Source of the DNA: Emiliania huxleyi CCMP1516
Taxonomy: Eukaryota; Haptophyta; Isochrysidales; Noelaerhabdaceae
Length of the DNA: 64,000 nt
Direction of reading: 5' to 3'
Assembly: GCF_000372725.1 (NCBI RefSeq)
Contig: NW_005200507.1
Location: 125,653 to 189,652, forward strand
Part shown: positions 31,039 through 41,404 of the stretch, piece by piece
How positions within the stretch are numbered: the first letter of the stretch is position 1
Layout: every line of letters starts with the position of its first letter
The notes under the pieces: generated by a model
Told to the model about the DNA's origin: nothing
Seen by the model: the letters and a program-made list of their open reading frames with translations, nothing else
The model's database searches: none
Program-made: the position numbers and the translations under genes

Positions 31039-31580
31039 GGCGTGCGCCCTCGCGTTCTTCGCCAGCGCCCCCGCCCGTGCCCTGGAACGACCTTAGCACT
31101 CCTATTGAGAGGCGATCTCGGCTTCTCCGCTGACGCATACTGTGCGCGGCCGTCGCGAGATGAACGAACATGGACGATTCGCTGCCATGCTCCGGGGGCA
31201 TGCTCGGTGTGGGGTGGCGGGATGGGTCTCTCGAATGTACCGTAATACGTGGGGCACCTGTGGGGCAGGGCAGGGTCGGTATACCTGTACCTGTGCAGTG
31301 GGGGGAGTCGTGTACGAAAGGACAGCACCGCATTCCGGCTCGTCTGCACCTGCGACCTGGAGCGCGCTTTGCGTTGGAGTGCGGCGGCGCAACAGTTCTC
31401 AGTTGAGTCCCGACGTGCGACGAGAGCTTCAACTTGCTTTTAGAATGCCTGAGAGCTTCTTCCCAAGATTCTTCCCACCGTACCGCCACGCACAGTGTAC
31501 CCCCAACCCGCGCCGCGCACGCTTTTTTCTTTTCAATTCTTCGCATTGCTCTCGCGCGGGTGGTGCTGCTCCGAGCAGCG
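31039..31580. other. Intergenic spacer
   Basis: Between the SEC14-like gene and the next plus-strand gene. Frames here are short and lack domains. A pyrimidine-rich stretch with TTTTTTCTTTTC at 31520-31535 sits 50 bp before the next start. Confidence 0.4.
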
Positions 31581-34500
31581 ATGATCCTAGCAGCGATCGC
31601 GCTGACGCCGGTCGCGTTCCAGCCGAGGCTCGCGTCGAGGAGTGCGCGGTCGCTGGCACCGTGCATCTCCTGCTGCGATTCGCCGCCAACCACGCCGCCG
31701 CGCGAGCGCTCGACCGAGGTGGACGCACGAGGCTTTGTCGTGCCACAGGCACGGGAGGCAGCGCGTGGCTCCTGGCCGCTTGGCCCGACTGCTGAGCGTG
31801 TCGCCTCGTGCAGGTGGGCGACGTAGTCAAGATGCCCTCCAAGTGGCCTGGCGAGTGGGAGGTCGCGCAGGTTGACTTCGTCCAGGCGGTTGGCTCGCGC
31901 TCCACCGTCGAGGCGCGCGGCCGCACTGCGCGAGTCCGCCCGTCGCCGCTGCTCCAGCCGTCTCCCTTCCCCGCCCTGCAGGTGGACCTGCTGCCGCTCA
32001 AGAGCATCGGCGACGGTCTCTACCGCCTGTCCGGCCGCAAGCCGGCGGCGGTGCGGGCAGACATCGCAAAGCTCGGCCGGCTCGACTCGGAGTACGTCCG
32101 AGAGGCGGGACGACTTCGGCGGCCCTCCCTCCGAGCTGCGGCCTGGCCCTCTCACCCCGTCTTTTCCGTCGCCAGGTGGACGGCTACCGAGTCGACGAGA
32201 GGCAGCTGCAGCCCATCGTGCCGCGCCCTGCCCCGAATGAGGAGAGCCGCGCCGCTCGGCCTCGAGCAGCTCCGCCTCGGGGCCGAGGCCGAGCCATACC
32301 CCCTCTAGGCGACCACGCAGCTCGGCCTCGAGGAGTACGCGAAGCTAAAGGCGACGCAGCCTCCTCCGCCCCTCACCCCTCCCGCCCCTCACCCCGCCCG
32401 CCCTCTCGCCCCGCCCGCCCCTCGCCGCAGGCGGAAATCCTCATAGAGGCGGCGCTCGTCGGCGCCGCGGGCGCCGCGGTGCACGCGCCACACCAGCTGC
32501 AGCCGCCTCTCCCTCGGACCCTCACCCCGCAGCCCCTTCCCTTGCACGCGCAAAGGTGTGCTACGCCGCCCTCGGCTCAGACGGCGCAGCTGCCTTTGGG
32601 CTCGGATCTCTTGCCGGCTGCACCTACCTCGCCCTCCTCTCCACCGAGATCGACATGGCCCGCCGCCTCCCCCGCCCCGCCCCCCCCGCCCCTCCTCCCC
32701 TCTCCGAGCCAGCACCCGCGCGTGGCCCTCCTGCCTCCCCCCGACTAGCCTCCCTCCCCCACAGGTCGGGCCGAGCGGCGAACCGCCTCCAAAGGCTCGA
32801 CGCCGCCGCCGCAGTCTGCGCACACCCCCCTCCCTCCCTCACCAGCCCCCTCCCCCTCCGCCACAGGCGCTGCAGATCGCAGCAAGCGGGCGGCTCCTTC
32901 TCCCCGTCGCGCTGATGGTCGGCCTGACGGCGGCGCGCGGCGGCGGGAGCGCGACGGCTTTCTCTCTCCTCCCGAGACACCAGCCGACGGCGCACCGGAA
33001 GTTGAGTTGCCGTGCTCGTCTGTCAGGCCCTCTCGCTCCTCCCGCGCGAGACTTTCTTCGCCGCCGCAGCCGGCTTCCTCTCGTACAAGGCGCGAGATAT
33101 GGCGAGATATGGGGAGATATGGGGAGATATGGGCCGGCTTCCTCTCGTACAAGGCGCGAGATATGGCGAGATATGGGGAGATATGGGGAGATATGGGCCG
33201 GCTTCCTCTCGTACAAGGCGCGAGATATGGCGAGATATGGGGAGATATGGGGAGATATGGGCCGGCTTCCTCTCGTACAAGGCGCGAGATATGGCGAGAT
33301 ATGGGGAGATATGGGGAGATATGGGCCGGCTTCCTCTCGTACAAGGCGCGAGATATGGCGAGATATGGCGAGATATGGCGAGATATGGGCCGGCTTCCTC
33401 TCGTACAAGGCGCGAGATATGGCGAGATATGGGGAGATATGGCGAGATATGGGCCGGCTTCTCTCGTACAAGGCGCAGCCCCTGCCCGCCCTCCCCGTCT
33501 CCCTCCCCTCGCACACTCCCTCCGCTGGGGCGCTCCCCCCTCGAGACACGACACCGCGTGCCTCTCGGCTACCTTCAGGCGCCGCTGCTCGCAAAGCAAG
33601 TCGCGCGCGGGCTGCAGGACCTCTCAGAGTACCGGCCCGCAGAGGACGACTCCGCCTCGCTCGCGGGAGGAGGAGCGCTCTCGCTCTCGCTCTCGCTCTC
33701 GCACTCGCACTCGCACTCGCACTCGCCACACGCGCCTCGCCACACACGCCTCCACTCGCCTCCCCTCCCGCGCCTCCCCTCCCGCGCCTCCAGGCTCGCT
33801 CGGCTTCGCGGTGCGGGCGCTGCAGAGGGCGGGCAAGGAGAAGGCGGAGGCGGCCGCCGCCGACGCGAGCAGCGGCGGGTCTGAGCCTCTCGCGCCGCAG
33901 CAGCTGGTGCCTGCCTTTGGGCGAGCGGCGCGGCCTTGCCCCTGGCCCGACTCTGCACTCCGAGCTTGTGCAGGTGCTCGCCGGCCCGTCCGGCGTCGGC
34001 AAGTCGACTCTCGTCGCCGCGCTGCTGCAGGCGCGCGAGGCGAGGCGGTGCCGCCCACCGCCCCTCCGCCGCGGCAGGCCGCGCTGCACCGGGCTGTAGG
34101 CGGAGCCTGATTTCTTTTGTTGCTGTAGGCGGAGCCTGGCCGCTTCGGTTTCTCCGTCTCGTCGACGACGCGCGACCCGCGCGAAGGCGCACTTCCCGCC
34201 GCCTCACCGACAGACCCACCCCCGCCGGCACCGAGAGGAGGAGGTCGCGCGAAGGGTCTTGTCCGGGGCTGTGAGGTCCGAGGCTGGGCCTCTTCAGGCG
34301 AGGTGGAGGGCGAGGACTACCGGTTCGTGTCGACGAGCGAGTTCGACGCGATGGTGGAGCGCGGCGAGTTCATCGAATGGGCGACCATCGGCGGCCACCG
34401 GTACGGCACGACGGTCGCGTCGGTGCAGGCGCTCGCAGCCGAGGGCAAGGTTTGCGTGCTCGACGTCGACGTGCAGGGCGTCGAGGCGCGCGCCGCTGGC

Positions 34501-34885
34501 CTCGGCCGTCGCACAGGCTCCGCCGCGCGAGGTCTCTCAAAGCAGTCCCGCTCCCGAAGGCGATCGCCGCTCGCTCCGACTTGCGGCCATATTGCGTGTG
34601 GGTCGCGCCGCCTTCGTTTGGCGCGCTGCGAGAGCGTCTGACGGAGCGCGGCACCGAGTCGGAGGAGGAGATTTCGCGGCGAGTGTTGCGCGCCAGGGAG
34701 GAGATCGAGTTCTCCCTCACGACGCGCTGCTTCGACAAGGTTGGCCCCACGCCAGCCTCTCCCGACACCTGTCGCACCCATGGAGCACCCGCACGGCCTC
34801 CCAGGTGATCGTCAACGACGATTTCGACGCCGCGAGCCGAGAGCTGCGCGAAGCCGTCCTTGAGGCTCTCGCACCGTCGGCTTGA
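31581..34885 (+). CDS. Membrane protein (CGL160/AtpI-like) apparently fused to guanylate kinase
   Basis: Start MILAAIALTPVAFQPRLASR, a signal- or plastid-type leader. Exon 2 begins VGDVVKMPSKWPGEWEVAQV, a KOW/SH3-like module that continues VDLLPLKSIGDGLYRLSG (31982). AEILIEAALVGAAGAA (32431-32478) follows, then a membrane pair, FGLGSLAGCTYLALLSTEID (from 32556) and ALQIAASGRLLLPVALMVGL (from 32867). This order recalls CGL160/AtpI-type plastid proteins. LSLLPRETFFAAAAGFLSYK joins APLLAKQVARGLQDL at 33579. The exon ending at 33906 (SEPLAPQQL) joins in phase 0, over a 67-nt GT-AG intron, to VLAGPSGVGKSTLVAALLQ, a Walker A. A complete guanylate kinase follows: FGFSVSSTTRDPREGE, GEDYRFVSTSEFDAMVERGE, YGTTVASVQAL, VLDVDVQGVE, ERLTERGTESEEEISRR. 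It makes GDP from GMP. Several introns have AAG|GC or CAG|GC donors. A single transcript is inferred from frame continuity. Confidence 0.68.
33071..33475. repeat. 64-bp tandem array of an exon end plus GC donor (guanylate kinase fusion gene)
   Basis: Seven copies of CGGCTTCCTCTCGTACAAG|GCGCGAGATATGG at 64-bp steps from 33071; the last has a one-base deletion. Each copy repeats the coding end GFLSYK, an AAG|GC donor and GAGATATGGGG decamers, the same decamer as in the RCC1 intron. The acceptor is at 33578. Confidence 0.95.
33676..33729. repeat. CTCGCT/CTCGCA hexamer run
   Basis: Four CTCGCT-type and four CTCGCA-type hexamers in a putative intron of the guanylate kinase fusion gene. Confidence 0.85.
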
Positions 34886-35070
34886 GTCAAGTTTGCTGCG
34901 CGGCCTGCGCCCTCTGTGGCGCTCTCTGGCCCTGTCCAGTGTCACGTATATGTGAACGGATCAGAAACCCTGTCATGAGAACAGCGTGGTATTGTTTTAA
35001 ACACAAAAGCCTCTCATAGATCATGGGTGACCCATAGCATACAGGATACACACAGCTTGGTCCGGCTGCC
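34886..35070. other. Convergent 3' spacer
   Basis: Short AT-richer spacer (34940-35040) between the stop codons of the guanylate kinase and sulfatase genes, consistent with both 3' UTRs. Confidence 0.5.
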
Positions 35071-37924
35071 TCACAGCCACGGCGGAGGGGGCGAGGCGTT
35101 TGGCACCTCGCCCGGGCGCGGCCCGTATGCGATCTCCCAACAGTCCGCGTCCTTGCGCGACTTATTGCCGGTTGGGTGTCCCGCCTGCCGCTTGAGCTTG
35201 ACGCGCTTCGCTTTCCTCGCGAGGCGGCGGCCCATCGGCATCGAGGGGCTCTCCTCGGCGCTGGTCAGGCTGCTTGTCCTAGTACTTGCCAGGCTCTGGT
35301 TCCACTGCCGCACGAGCTCGAGGAGGCGCTGGACGACTCGCGGCTGCTCCGCAGACAACTCGACCATCTCCTCAGCATCCTAAAGGGCCGCAAGGGAGCG
35401 AGAGGCGAGGCGTGTCACCGATGGCTCCACCGGCGGGGCTCGCGGTAGCCTTCGACTGCCACACGGCACTGCTACTGCTTTGCTACACGGCACTGCTGCT
35501 ACCCGCCGCCATGGCAGTATGGTGTATGCTACTGCTGCTCGCCGTCTTCAGGTTGTACAGCTCGAGCATCGGCCCGCTCGAGTTCCCGTGCCGCTCGATG
35601 TACATCTGGAGCCGCTGCTGCCGCTGCCGCGCGCTGTTCCGCAGCTTGTGCGCCGATTCCGCCGCCGGCTCCGGCGTGCCGTGCGCCGGCGTGACGCGCG
35701 CGTCGGTGTGCTCCCACGAGCCGACGTGCTTCACCACGGGGATGACGTGCAGCTTCCACTTGCCCGACCGCACGCTGATCACGTTCTTGTCGCGCCGCTG
35801 GCGTGCACCGTAGCCCCCCTTCCAAAAGATCGGACGCTCCGCCGTGCGGTCGCGCGCCGCTCGCGCCGTGAAGACGGCGCTCATCGCCTCGCCGTCCTGC
35901 CTCGCGCCGGGCGGCGTCATGGCGCGCAGCAGCGGCGTGAGGCCGGCGAGGTCGGCGACCGTCGGCAGCAGGTCGAGCGCCGAGACGACGGAGTCGCTAT
36001 CGACGTGCCCCGCCTGCACCACTTATTAATTATTATTATTAAATACTTATTAATTATTAATAGTCGCTGTCGACGTGCCCCGCCTGCACCACTTATTAAT
36101 TATTATTATTAAATACTTATTAATTATTAATAGTCGCTGTCGACGTGCCCCGCCTGCACCACTTATTAATTATTATTATTAAATACTTATTAATTATTAA
36201 TAGTCGCTGTCGACGTCCCCCGCCTGCACCACTTATTAATTATTATTATTCAATACTTATTAATTATTAATAGTCGCTGTCGACGTGCCCCGCCTGCACC
36301 ACGCCAGGCCAGCGCACGAGGAGAGGGACGCGCACCCCGCCGTCGTACCTGTGGGGGGGGGGAGGGACACAGAGGCTTGCGAGCGGGTGGGGCGCGAGGG
36401 GGCGGTGAGGGGAGATGAGGGGCAGGGGGGGGTCGGCGGGCCGCGGCGCACTGAGTGAACTTGCCTCCGCGCAGCCCTCCCGCGTAGCCCATCAGGAACG
36501 GGCTCTCGCCCGCAAAGGTGAGCGGCGGCCTCGCGGCGGGAGGGAGAGCCTCCACCCGCCTCCGCGCGCCTCGAGGCAGCTGCGGCCCCTTTGAGACTAC
36601 CGCGGGTCCGTGGTCGGACGAGAAGAGGACGAGTGTGCTCTCGCGGAGATGGAGGCGGTCGATGGTGGCGAGGAGGGAGCCTGTGCGGTGCGGAGGGGCG
36701 GTGGTGCGCCACGTCGGCGTGGGGACGGCGGGCGGCGGGGGGGGGGGGGGGGGCTAGGGATTGGGGGCCAGGCTCTTAAGAGTAGAGGTCTCGACGCGGT
36801 ACCATGCTGCGCCGGCGCATCCCTCGATGTGGCGGCCGAGGCAGCGCGTCGCGACGGCGCGAGAGGCTGTGGTGCTCGTGTGAGAGGTGTGAGAGGGGCG
36901 TCTAGGCGGGCGGGCGGCACTTTTTCATCGTGACGTCGATCTGGATGCCGAGCGAAGCGGCGTGGCGGAGGCGAGAGGCCATGTGCTCCGAGAAGCGAGC
37001 CAGGTCAAAGGTCTGCGGGAGCCAGTCGGTGTCCAGGCCTCGCTCGGCCGTGAGGAGGTCGCAGTTGAACACCGGGTCGTGCCTGGCAAGGGGGGGAGGG
37101 GGGGGGGGTCGCACGTGTCGGCCCAAAGAGCCGCCCTCTCTCCCACCACTGCACGGGCATGCAGCCGCGCACGTCGAGTGACCCCACACGTTGGCGTACC
37201 ACGGCCGCGCGGCGTGCCTCTCGACCCACCGCTCCGCCGCGTAGTAGACCGCCTCGTCCCTCCCCCGCCCCGTGTACCGCCTCGCCTTGCCTCTCCGCTC
37301 CTCCTCGGGCAGGGCGCACGGAAGCTCTTTGCCGGACGAGACGACAGTGTGGATGCCCAGGTGCGTCGAGCCGTCGTCTGCCCGCCGGGCCGCATAGTAG
37401 GGTCGCTCCGGCCCGAGGTGCCACTTGCCGAAGTGAGCGACCGCGTACCCGGCCGCGCCGAACACCTCGGTTAGCGCCGGCGTCCCGACCGCCGCGAGCC
37501 CGAGGCCGAGCCGAAACTCAAACGTGGCGGGGTGGCGGCCGCTCATGAGAGCGGCGCGGCTGGGCGCGCAAGTGCAGCCCACCACATAGTACTGGCGCAG
37601 GCTGGTGCCCTCCTTAAACAGCCGGTCAAGGTTTGGCGTCCTCGCGTAAGGGTGGCCTCCAAAGGCAGCCAGGTCGCCGTATCCCACGTCGTCGCCGAGC
37701 ATGAGAAGCACGTTTGGTGTGGCGTTGCCGGGCCGAGGGTACGCCGGCCCGCGCGCATACGGGCTGCTGGGGTAGCCGGCGGGCGGGGGTGGCAACGCTG
37801 CGGAGCGCCGCCAAGCACTGTTTAGCAGCTTACAGGTGAGAGCCTTCGAGCTGTTCTTCTTCGACTCCGATCCGGCGGCGACAGACAGGGCGTGGAGGAG
37901 CGTGCACCAGCAGAAGAGGCGCAT
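35071..37924 (-). CDS. Secreted or lysosomal-type sulfatase (arylsulfatase B-like)
   Basis: Start MRLFCWCTLLHALSVAAGS, a signal peptide; an upstream in-frame Met adds 27 unlikely residues. The first exon has NVLLMLGDDVGYGD (metal-binding Asp pair), the formylglycine motif CAPSRAALMSGR inside VVGCTCAPSRAALMSGRHP, and HFGKWHLG. Later exons carry STLVLFSSDHGP, the block SPFLMGYAGGLRGGK, YDGGVRVPLLVRWPG, VVSALDLLPTVADLAGL, and a C-terminal block LELYNLKT joined to DAEEMVELSAEQPRVV across a GC-AG intron (ACG|GC...TTTAG|GAT). It ends at a basic tail. Sulfatases hydrolyse sulfate esters after oxidation of that Cys by the formylglycine-generating enzyme. The intron at 36014-36293 consists of exactly four 70-bp copies of an exon piece plus an AT-rich block. 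Exon ends around 36.6-37.1 kb are approximate. Confidence 0.85.
36001..36300. repeat. 70-bp tandem array of an exon edge plus AT-rich block (sulfatase gene)
   Basis: CGACGTGCCCCGCCTGCACC starts at 36001, 36071, 36141, 36211 and 36281. Between the copies is a roughly 40-bp block of TTATTAATTATTATTA type, strikingly AT-rich for this window. Each copy carries CAG|GCGGGG on the minus strand, so copy 5 gives the donor and copy 1 the acceptor. Confidence 0.97.
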
Positions 37925-38423
37925 GATCGCGGGGAAGAAGCAAGTCGGTTGCTTCTCGATGAGCGGGCGCTGCGGAGGATCAGTCAGCCGCCATAAAAAG
38001 AGCAAGAAGAAATTGCCGTTATCGCGTCCCCACCTTCCTTCCTAGACTAAAAAACCTGCTCGTGCAGGTGGGGACCCTGTCCTTCTCCCACCCCTCGTTT
38101 GGCGTGCCCGTTTTATTTATTTATTCCTTCCTAGAAAGAGGGGCTCCCGGGAATCCGGGCAGTGTGACGCACATATCTTTACCTCCCATACGTGTGTGTA
38201 AATAAATAAAACCGACACCTCTACTGTGAAATGTGAGATGGTGGGTAAAAAAGAAAAAATCCCTCTTCTTATCTTTTACTTTTTGCCCCGCTCCAAGAAT
38301 GGAGACAGAACCCACCCGTACACAGGAGAGATGGGACTGCGTCCCCCCCCGCTTGCCCTGCCTGCGCAGGATAGCGTGCCCCGATAACGGCGACACTTAG
38401 CGAGGGTCACTGCGCAAGGAGGG
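37925..38423. other. Spacer with dispersed repeat E
   Basis: Sulfatase 5' flank, then AT-richer DNA. Dispersed repeat E lies at 38055-38117. AATAAATAAAACCGACACCTCTACT at 38200-38225 matches words at 24390-24420, in the reverse copy of the same repeat. No gene. Confidence 0.5.
38055..38117 (+). repeat. Dispersed repeat E, copy 1
   Basis: CCTGCTCGTGCAGG hairpin, then GTGGGGACCCTGTCCTTCTC, then a GTTTGG(C/T)GTG(C/T)CCGTTTTATTTA end. It recurs at 46922-46988 and, reversed and diverged, at 24413-24507. Confidence 0.8.
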
Positions 38424-39500
38424 GTGCGAAGCCTTTTCTTTTGTCCTCTCGTGAGATTAATCATGCAATCCCCAGAGAGCGAGATAAAAGGGATAAAAAT
38501 AAACGCAATCCGATACATTATCAGCCAATACGCCGACGACACCACCCTCCTACTCTCCCCCGGAGACCAGCCCGCAGTGAACAGAATCCTCAAACTATGG
38601 GAGCTAGCAACGGGCATGAAAGAAAACATAGACAAAAGAGAGGGCCAGCTGCTAGCAAAATTAAATAGGGAACGAAATAGAGCCCCGACGGACGTAGTTC
38701 GCGAATGGCTCGCGGATGGCAAGACGATCCGCGCACTAGGAGCCCCGATGGGAAACAGCTTTAACATCAAAGAATGGTGGGAGACACGTTACCGCACGGT
38801 TAAAACTAGAGTCGCCCTCTGGCCATCACTTCGAAGGCTATCCCTCACGGGGAGGAACACACTACTACAAAGCATATTCTATGGATCCTTCAGATATTGG
38901 CTGTATTTTCTGGAAATGCCCGAGAGTGTCACCAAATTAATCGAATCCGACGCCAAACAAATTCTCTGGTCGACAGAGCCGACTCTACGAACAAACGAAG
39001 AGGGCACCGAAAAGAAATCACGACGATACATACACGAGCGCGCCAGCTATCTCCCGATCAAGAAGGGCGGAGGAGGAATTATGCACTGGGCGAGCCACTG
39101 CGAAGCCTTCTACGCACAGTGGATGATACGCTACCTCCATCCCCGCAAGGCCCCATGGAAAGAAATAGCGGACCTCTGGCTATGCGAGGGCACACTGGGC
39201 AGAGGAGTCATTGTCTCGAATACCGATCTCACTGACACGCTCAACGCTATACCAAATACCGCCCCCTACCTCCAAAGATGCCTCAAATCCTTCATAGAGC
39301 TCGAGATCCGACAAAACATTAAGACGGCCGACCACCGACTCCAATCCGAACCGCTATGGCACAACTGGAGATTCGAAATTCAGCTACCTGAAGCGAGAGC
39401 CGAGATCTGGAGAGAGGACCTCGGAGTAATTCACTTTTACGACCTCCTAGACACACAAAGCGACCCTTCAAAAATAAATAGAAAACGTCAATACCTACAC
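38424..39500 (+). mobile_element. Non-LTR retrotransposon (LINE) reverse transcriptase fragment, 5'-truncated
   Basis: The frame has the catalytic YADD box early (IISQYADDTTLLLSPGD), the following RT palm and thumb signals (LGAPMGNSFN, FYGSFRYWLYFLEMP), and a C-terminal region (LPIKKGGGGIMHWASHCEAF) typical of LINE ORF2 downstream of RT. The endonuclease and the N-terminal half of RT are absent, as expected for a 5'-truncated insertion. The coding part blends after about 39500 into CACGTATACGGATTACG-type repeats. Its codon use is clearly AT-richer than the host genes, so it looks like a recent arrival. Dispersed repeat E lies just upstream. Confidence 0.85.
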
Positions 39501-39524
39501 GTATTAATCGCGTGCGTGTGGTTG

Positions 39525-40440
39525 GTTGCCTCATACGTACCCACGTGTCACGTATACGGATTATGGATCTCCGCCGGTGCGCCGCGGCCCGCGGGGGGGC
39601 TGGGCGTCTTCGACGTATCACGTATCCGCATTACGCATACGTCAGCTTCACCGCAAAGCTTTGCCCGCGGGGGACGGATCGGTGCAATGGCCCGCGCGGC
39701 GGGTGCCTTACGTACCACGCGTCACGTTTACGGATTACGTATCTCGCCCCGCGCTCCCCCGAGCCCCCCCCCCCCCGCTTACGTATCACGCATACGCATT
39801 ACGCATTACGTATTTTTCATCCTTCGTAGTCCAAGGCAATGTTACAAAGCATAAATGGTACAAAGACAATGGCAGTGAAGTGCCAAGAGAGACACCTTCT
39901 CCGCCGACAGTCATCTCAAACAGTTCCCTCGAGGTCTCACATGACCCACACACAGCAGATTGCAGAGCCGCGCGGGCCTCGGCCGGGCCAACTTCGGGCG
40001 TATTTTCCGTTTTTCCGGAAAATAACGGAGAGAGGGGGGGGGGGGGGGCTACGGGGGCGGCTGTCGAGGGCTATGCCCGAGTCTGTTGTTACCAGCGCAC
40101 AAACAATCCTAGCCAACTTATGGCAGCCCTAGCGGCAGCGCGAACAAAGTTCGTGCTCGAGTATGCGTAATGCGTGAGGCGTAACCCCCGTTGGCCGCCA
40201 CTTCTCACTCGAATCCGGAATGCGTTTGCGTAGTACGTGGTGCGTAGGCCCTCTCCGACACCTTGGGCGTGCGAATGCATCAAGCGTATGCGTAATGCGT
40301 GAGGCGTAACTCCCGTCGGCCGCCGATCGGCCGAGAAGGTGGATGCAGAAGACAGATTCGTAATGCGCAAGACATTTGTAGCTCCTTCAGGCGCCACTTG
40401 GCTCGGGCACGACACCGAAATACGCGACGTCTGGCCGACG
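39525..40440. repeat. ACGTATCACGTATACGGATTACG-word cluster with inverted copies
   Basis: Four imperfect blocks with CGTATCACG(T/C)AT(A/C)CG(C/G)ATTACG words at 39530-39815. Reverse-complement blocks (GCGTATGCGTAATGCGTGAG) lie at 40161-40200 and 40286-40325, the latter two with GGCCGCC tails. The intervening DNA has no gene. It may be a nest of small inverted-repeat elements. No gene is seen onward to 40810. Confidence 0.65.
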
Positions 40441-40810
40441 CACTAATGGATCGCGGGCGCGTATTTACATAACATGGCCGATCTGTGCATTCTGGGCGAC
40501 TACATATGCGTAGCAGTACTACTCACCTCCCTCCTTCTCGCGTGAGCACCACCCTGAAGCCCGCCCAGCACACGCACCCACGCAGCACCGGAGAGCAGCT
40601 GTTCAGAGCTGAACCGCTCCCTCTAAAGCCGTAAGAATAGCCTAAGTCGAAGGAGCATCATCAGTCTCGCCCACCTCGCTCGCTGCCCACTATCATCGCC
40701 GCCCCCTCCCGCTTGAGCCGCCGTCGCGGCCCTCGCAAAACCGGCACAACCGGGGTACATTATTATTTTCTTGTGGAAACCGAATAGTTATCCGATTGCG
40801 GCATGCAAAC

Positions 40811-41368
40811 TCACCTGCCCGCCCCACGCGCCCGCTCCTGCAAAAGCTCCTCCAGGCACGCGTCCACGCCGGCCACGCCCCGCGTCTCGCACCGCGCCGC
40901 CTCCTGCTCGAGCTGCGCCCTCTCTGCCCTCGTCAGAGGGACCTCGGGCGCCACATCCGTCCGCTGCAGCAGGCCGGCGTCCGGGGAGGGGCTGAGGAGC
41001 CCGCTCCCGAGGGCGAAGAAGATGAGCGGACCCAGCAGGAACAGGGCGCCGGCAGCGAGCCCAGAGAGTTCCACTGCAGCCTCCGGCTCTGGGCCCTCGG
41101 TTGTGTAGCCCCACGCTTGGCGTGCTCGGGACACGCCAGCAGCGCGCAACTCAGCATCCCGCTGATCGCGAAGTTGCGTTTCCTCCTCCCGTGCGCTGTC
41201 CTCTAGGCGCTCTAGGCGTGCAGCAAACGCAGCCGCGAGGTCCGCTTCCGCTTCCGGTTTCTCTGCCAGCAACACTGTGCTGCGCCCGGCGCGGAGAGCC
41301 AGCGGTGGCGCGGCAATGCGGAGGGTATGGCAGGAGACAACGAGAGGCATCCAGACGATGCCGCGCAT
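40811..41368 (-). CDS. Small plastid- or organelle-type membrane protein, unknown
   Basis: 185 residues from MRGIVWMPLVVSCHTLRIAA, which looks like a signal-plus-transit leader. A further upstream Met is possible. A charged coiled-coil-like segment (AARLERLEDSAREEETQLRD) and one strong membrane helix (GLAAGALFLLGPLIFFALGS) follow, then another acidic helix ending LEELLQERARGAGR. No known family. Single-span topology and the bipartite leader suggest a thylakoid or plastid-envelope protein; this is inference. Confidence 0.55.
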   Translation of the reverse strand: MRGIVWMPLVVSCHTLRIAAPPLALRAGRSTVLLAEKPEAEADLAAAFAARLERLEDSAREEETQLRDQRDAELRAAGVSRARQAWGYTTEGPEPEAAVELSGLAAGALFLLGPLIFFALGSGLLSPSPDAGLLQRTDVAPEVPLTRAERAQLEQEAARCETRGVAGVDACLEELLQERARGAGR

Positions 41369-41404
41369 CTTTGCGAAAGTGAGGAGTCTTCGCCGCCGTA
41401 CCAC

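Noticed and set aside
33012-33884. Open frames encoding repeats such as RYGEIW and PISPHIS across the 64-bp array
   Set aside because: Frames arise from the tandem array and conflict with the splice pattern needed for a continuous guanylate kinase fusion protein.
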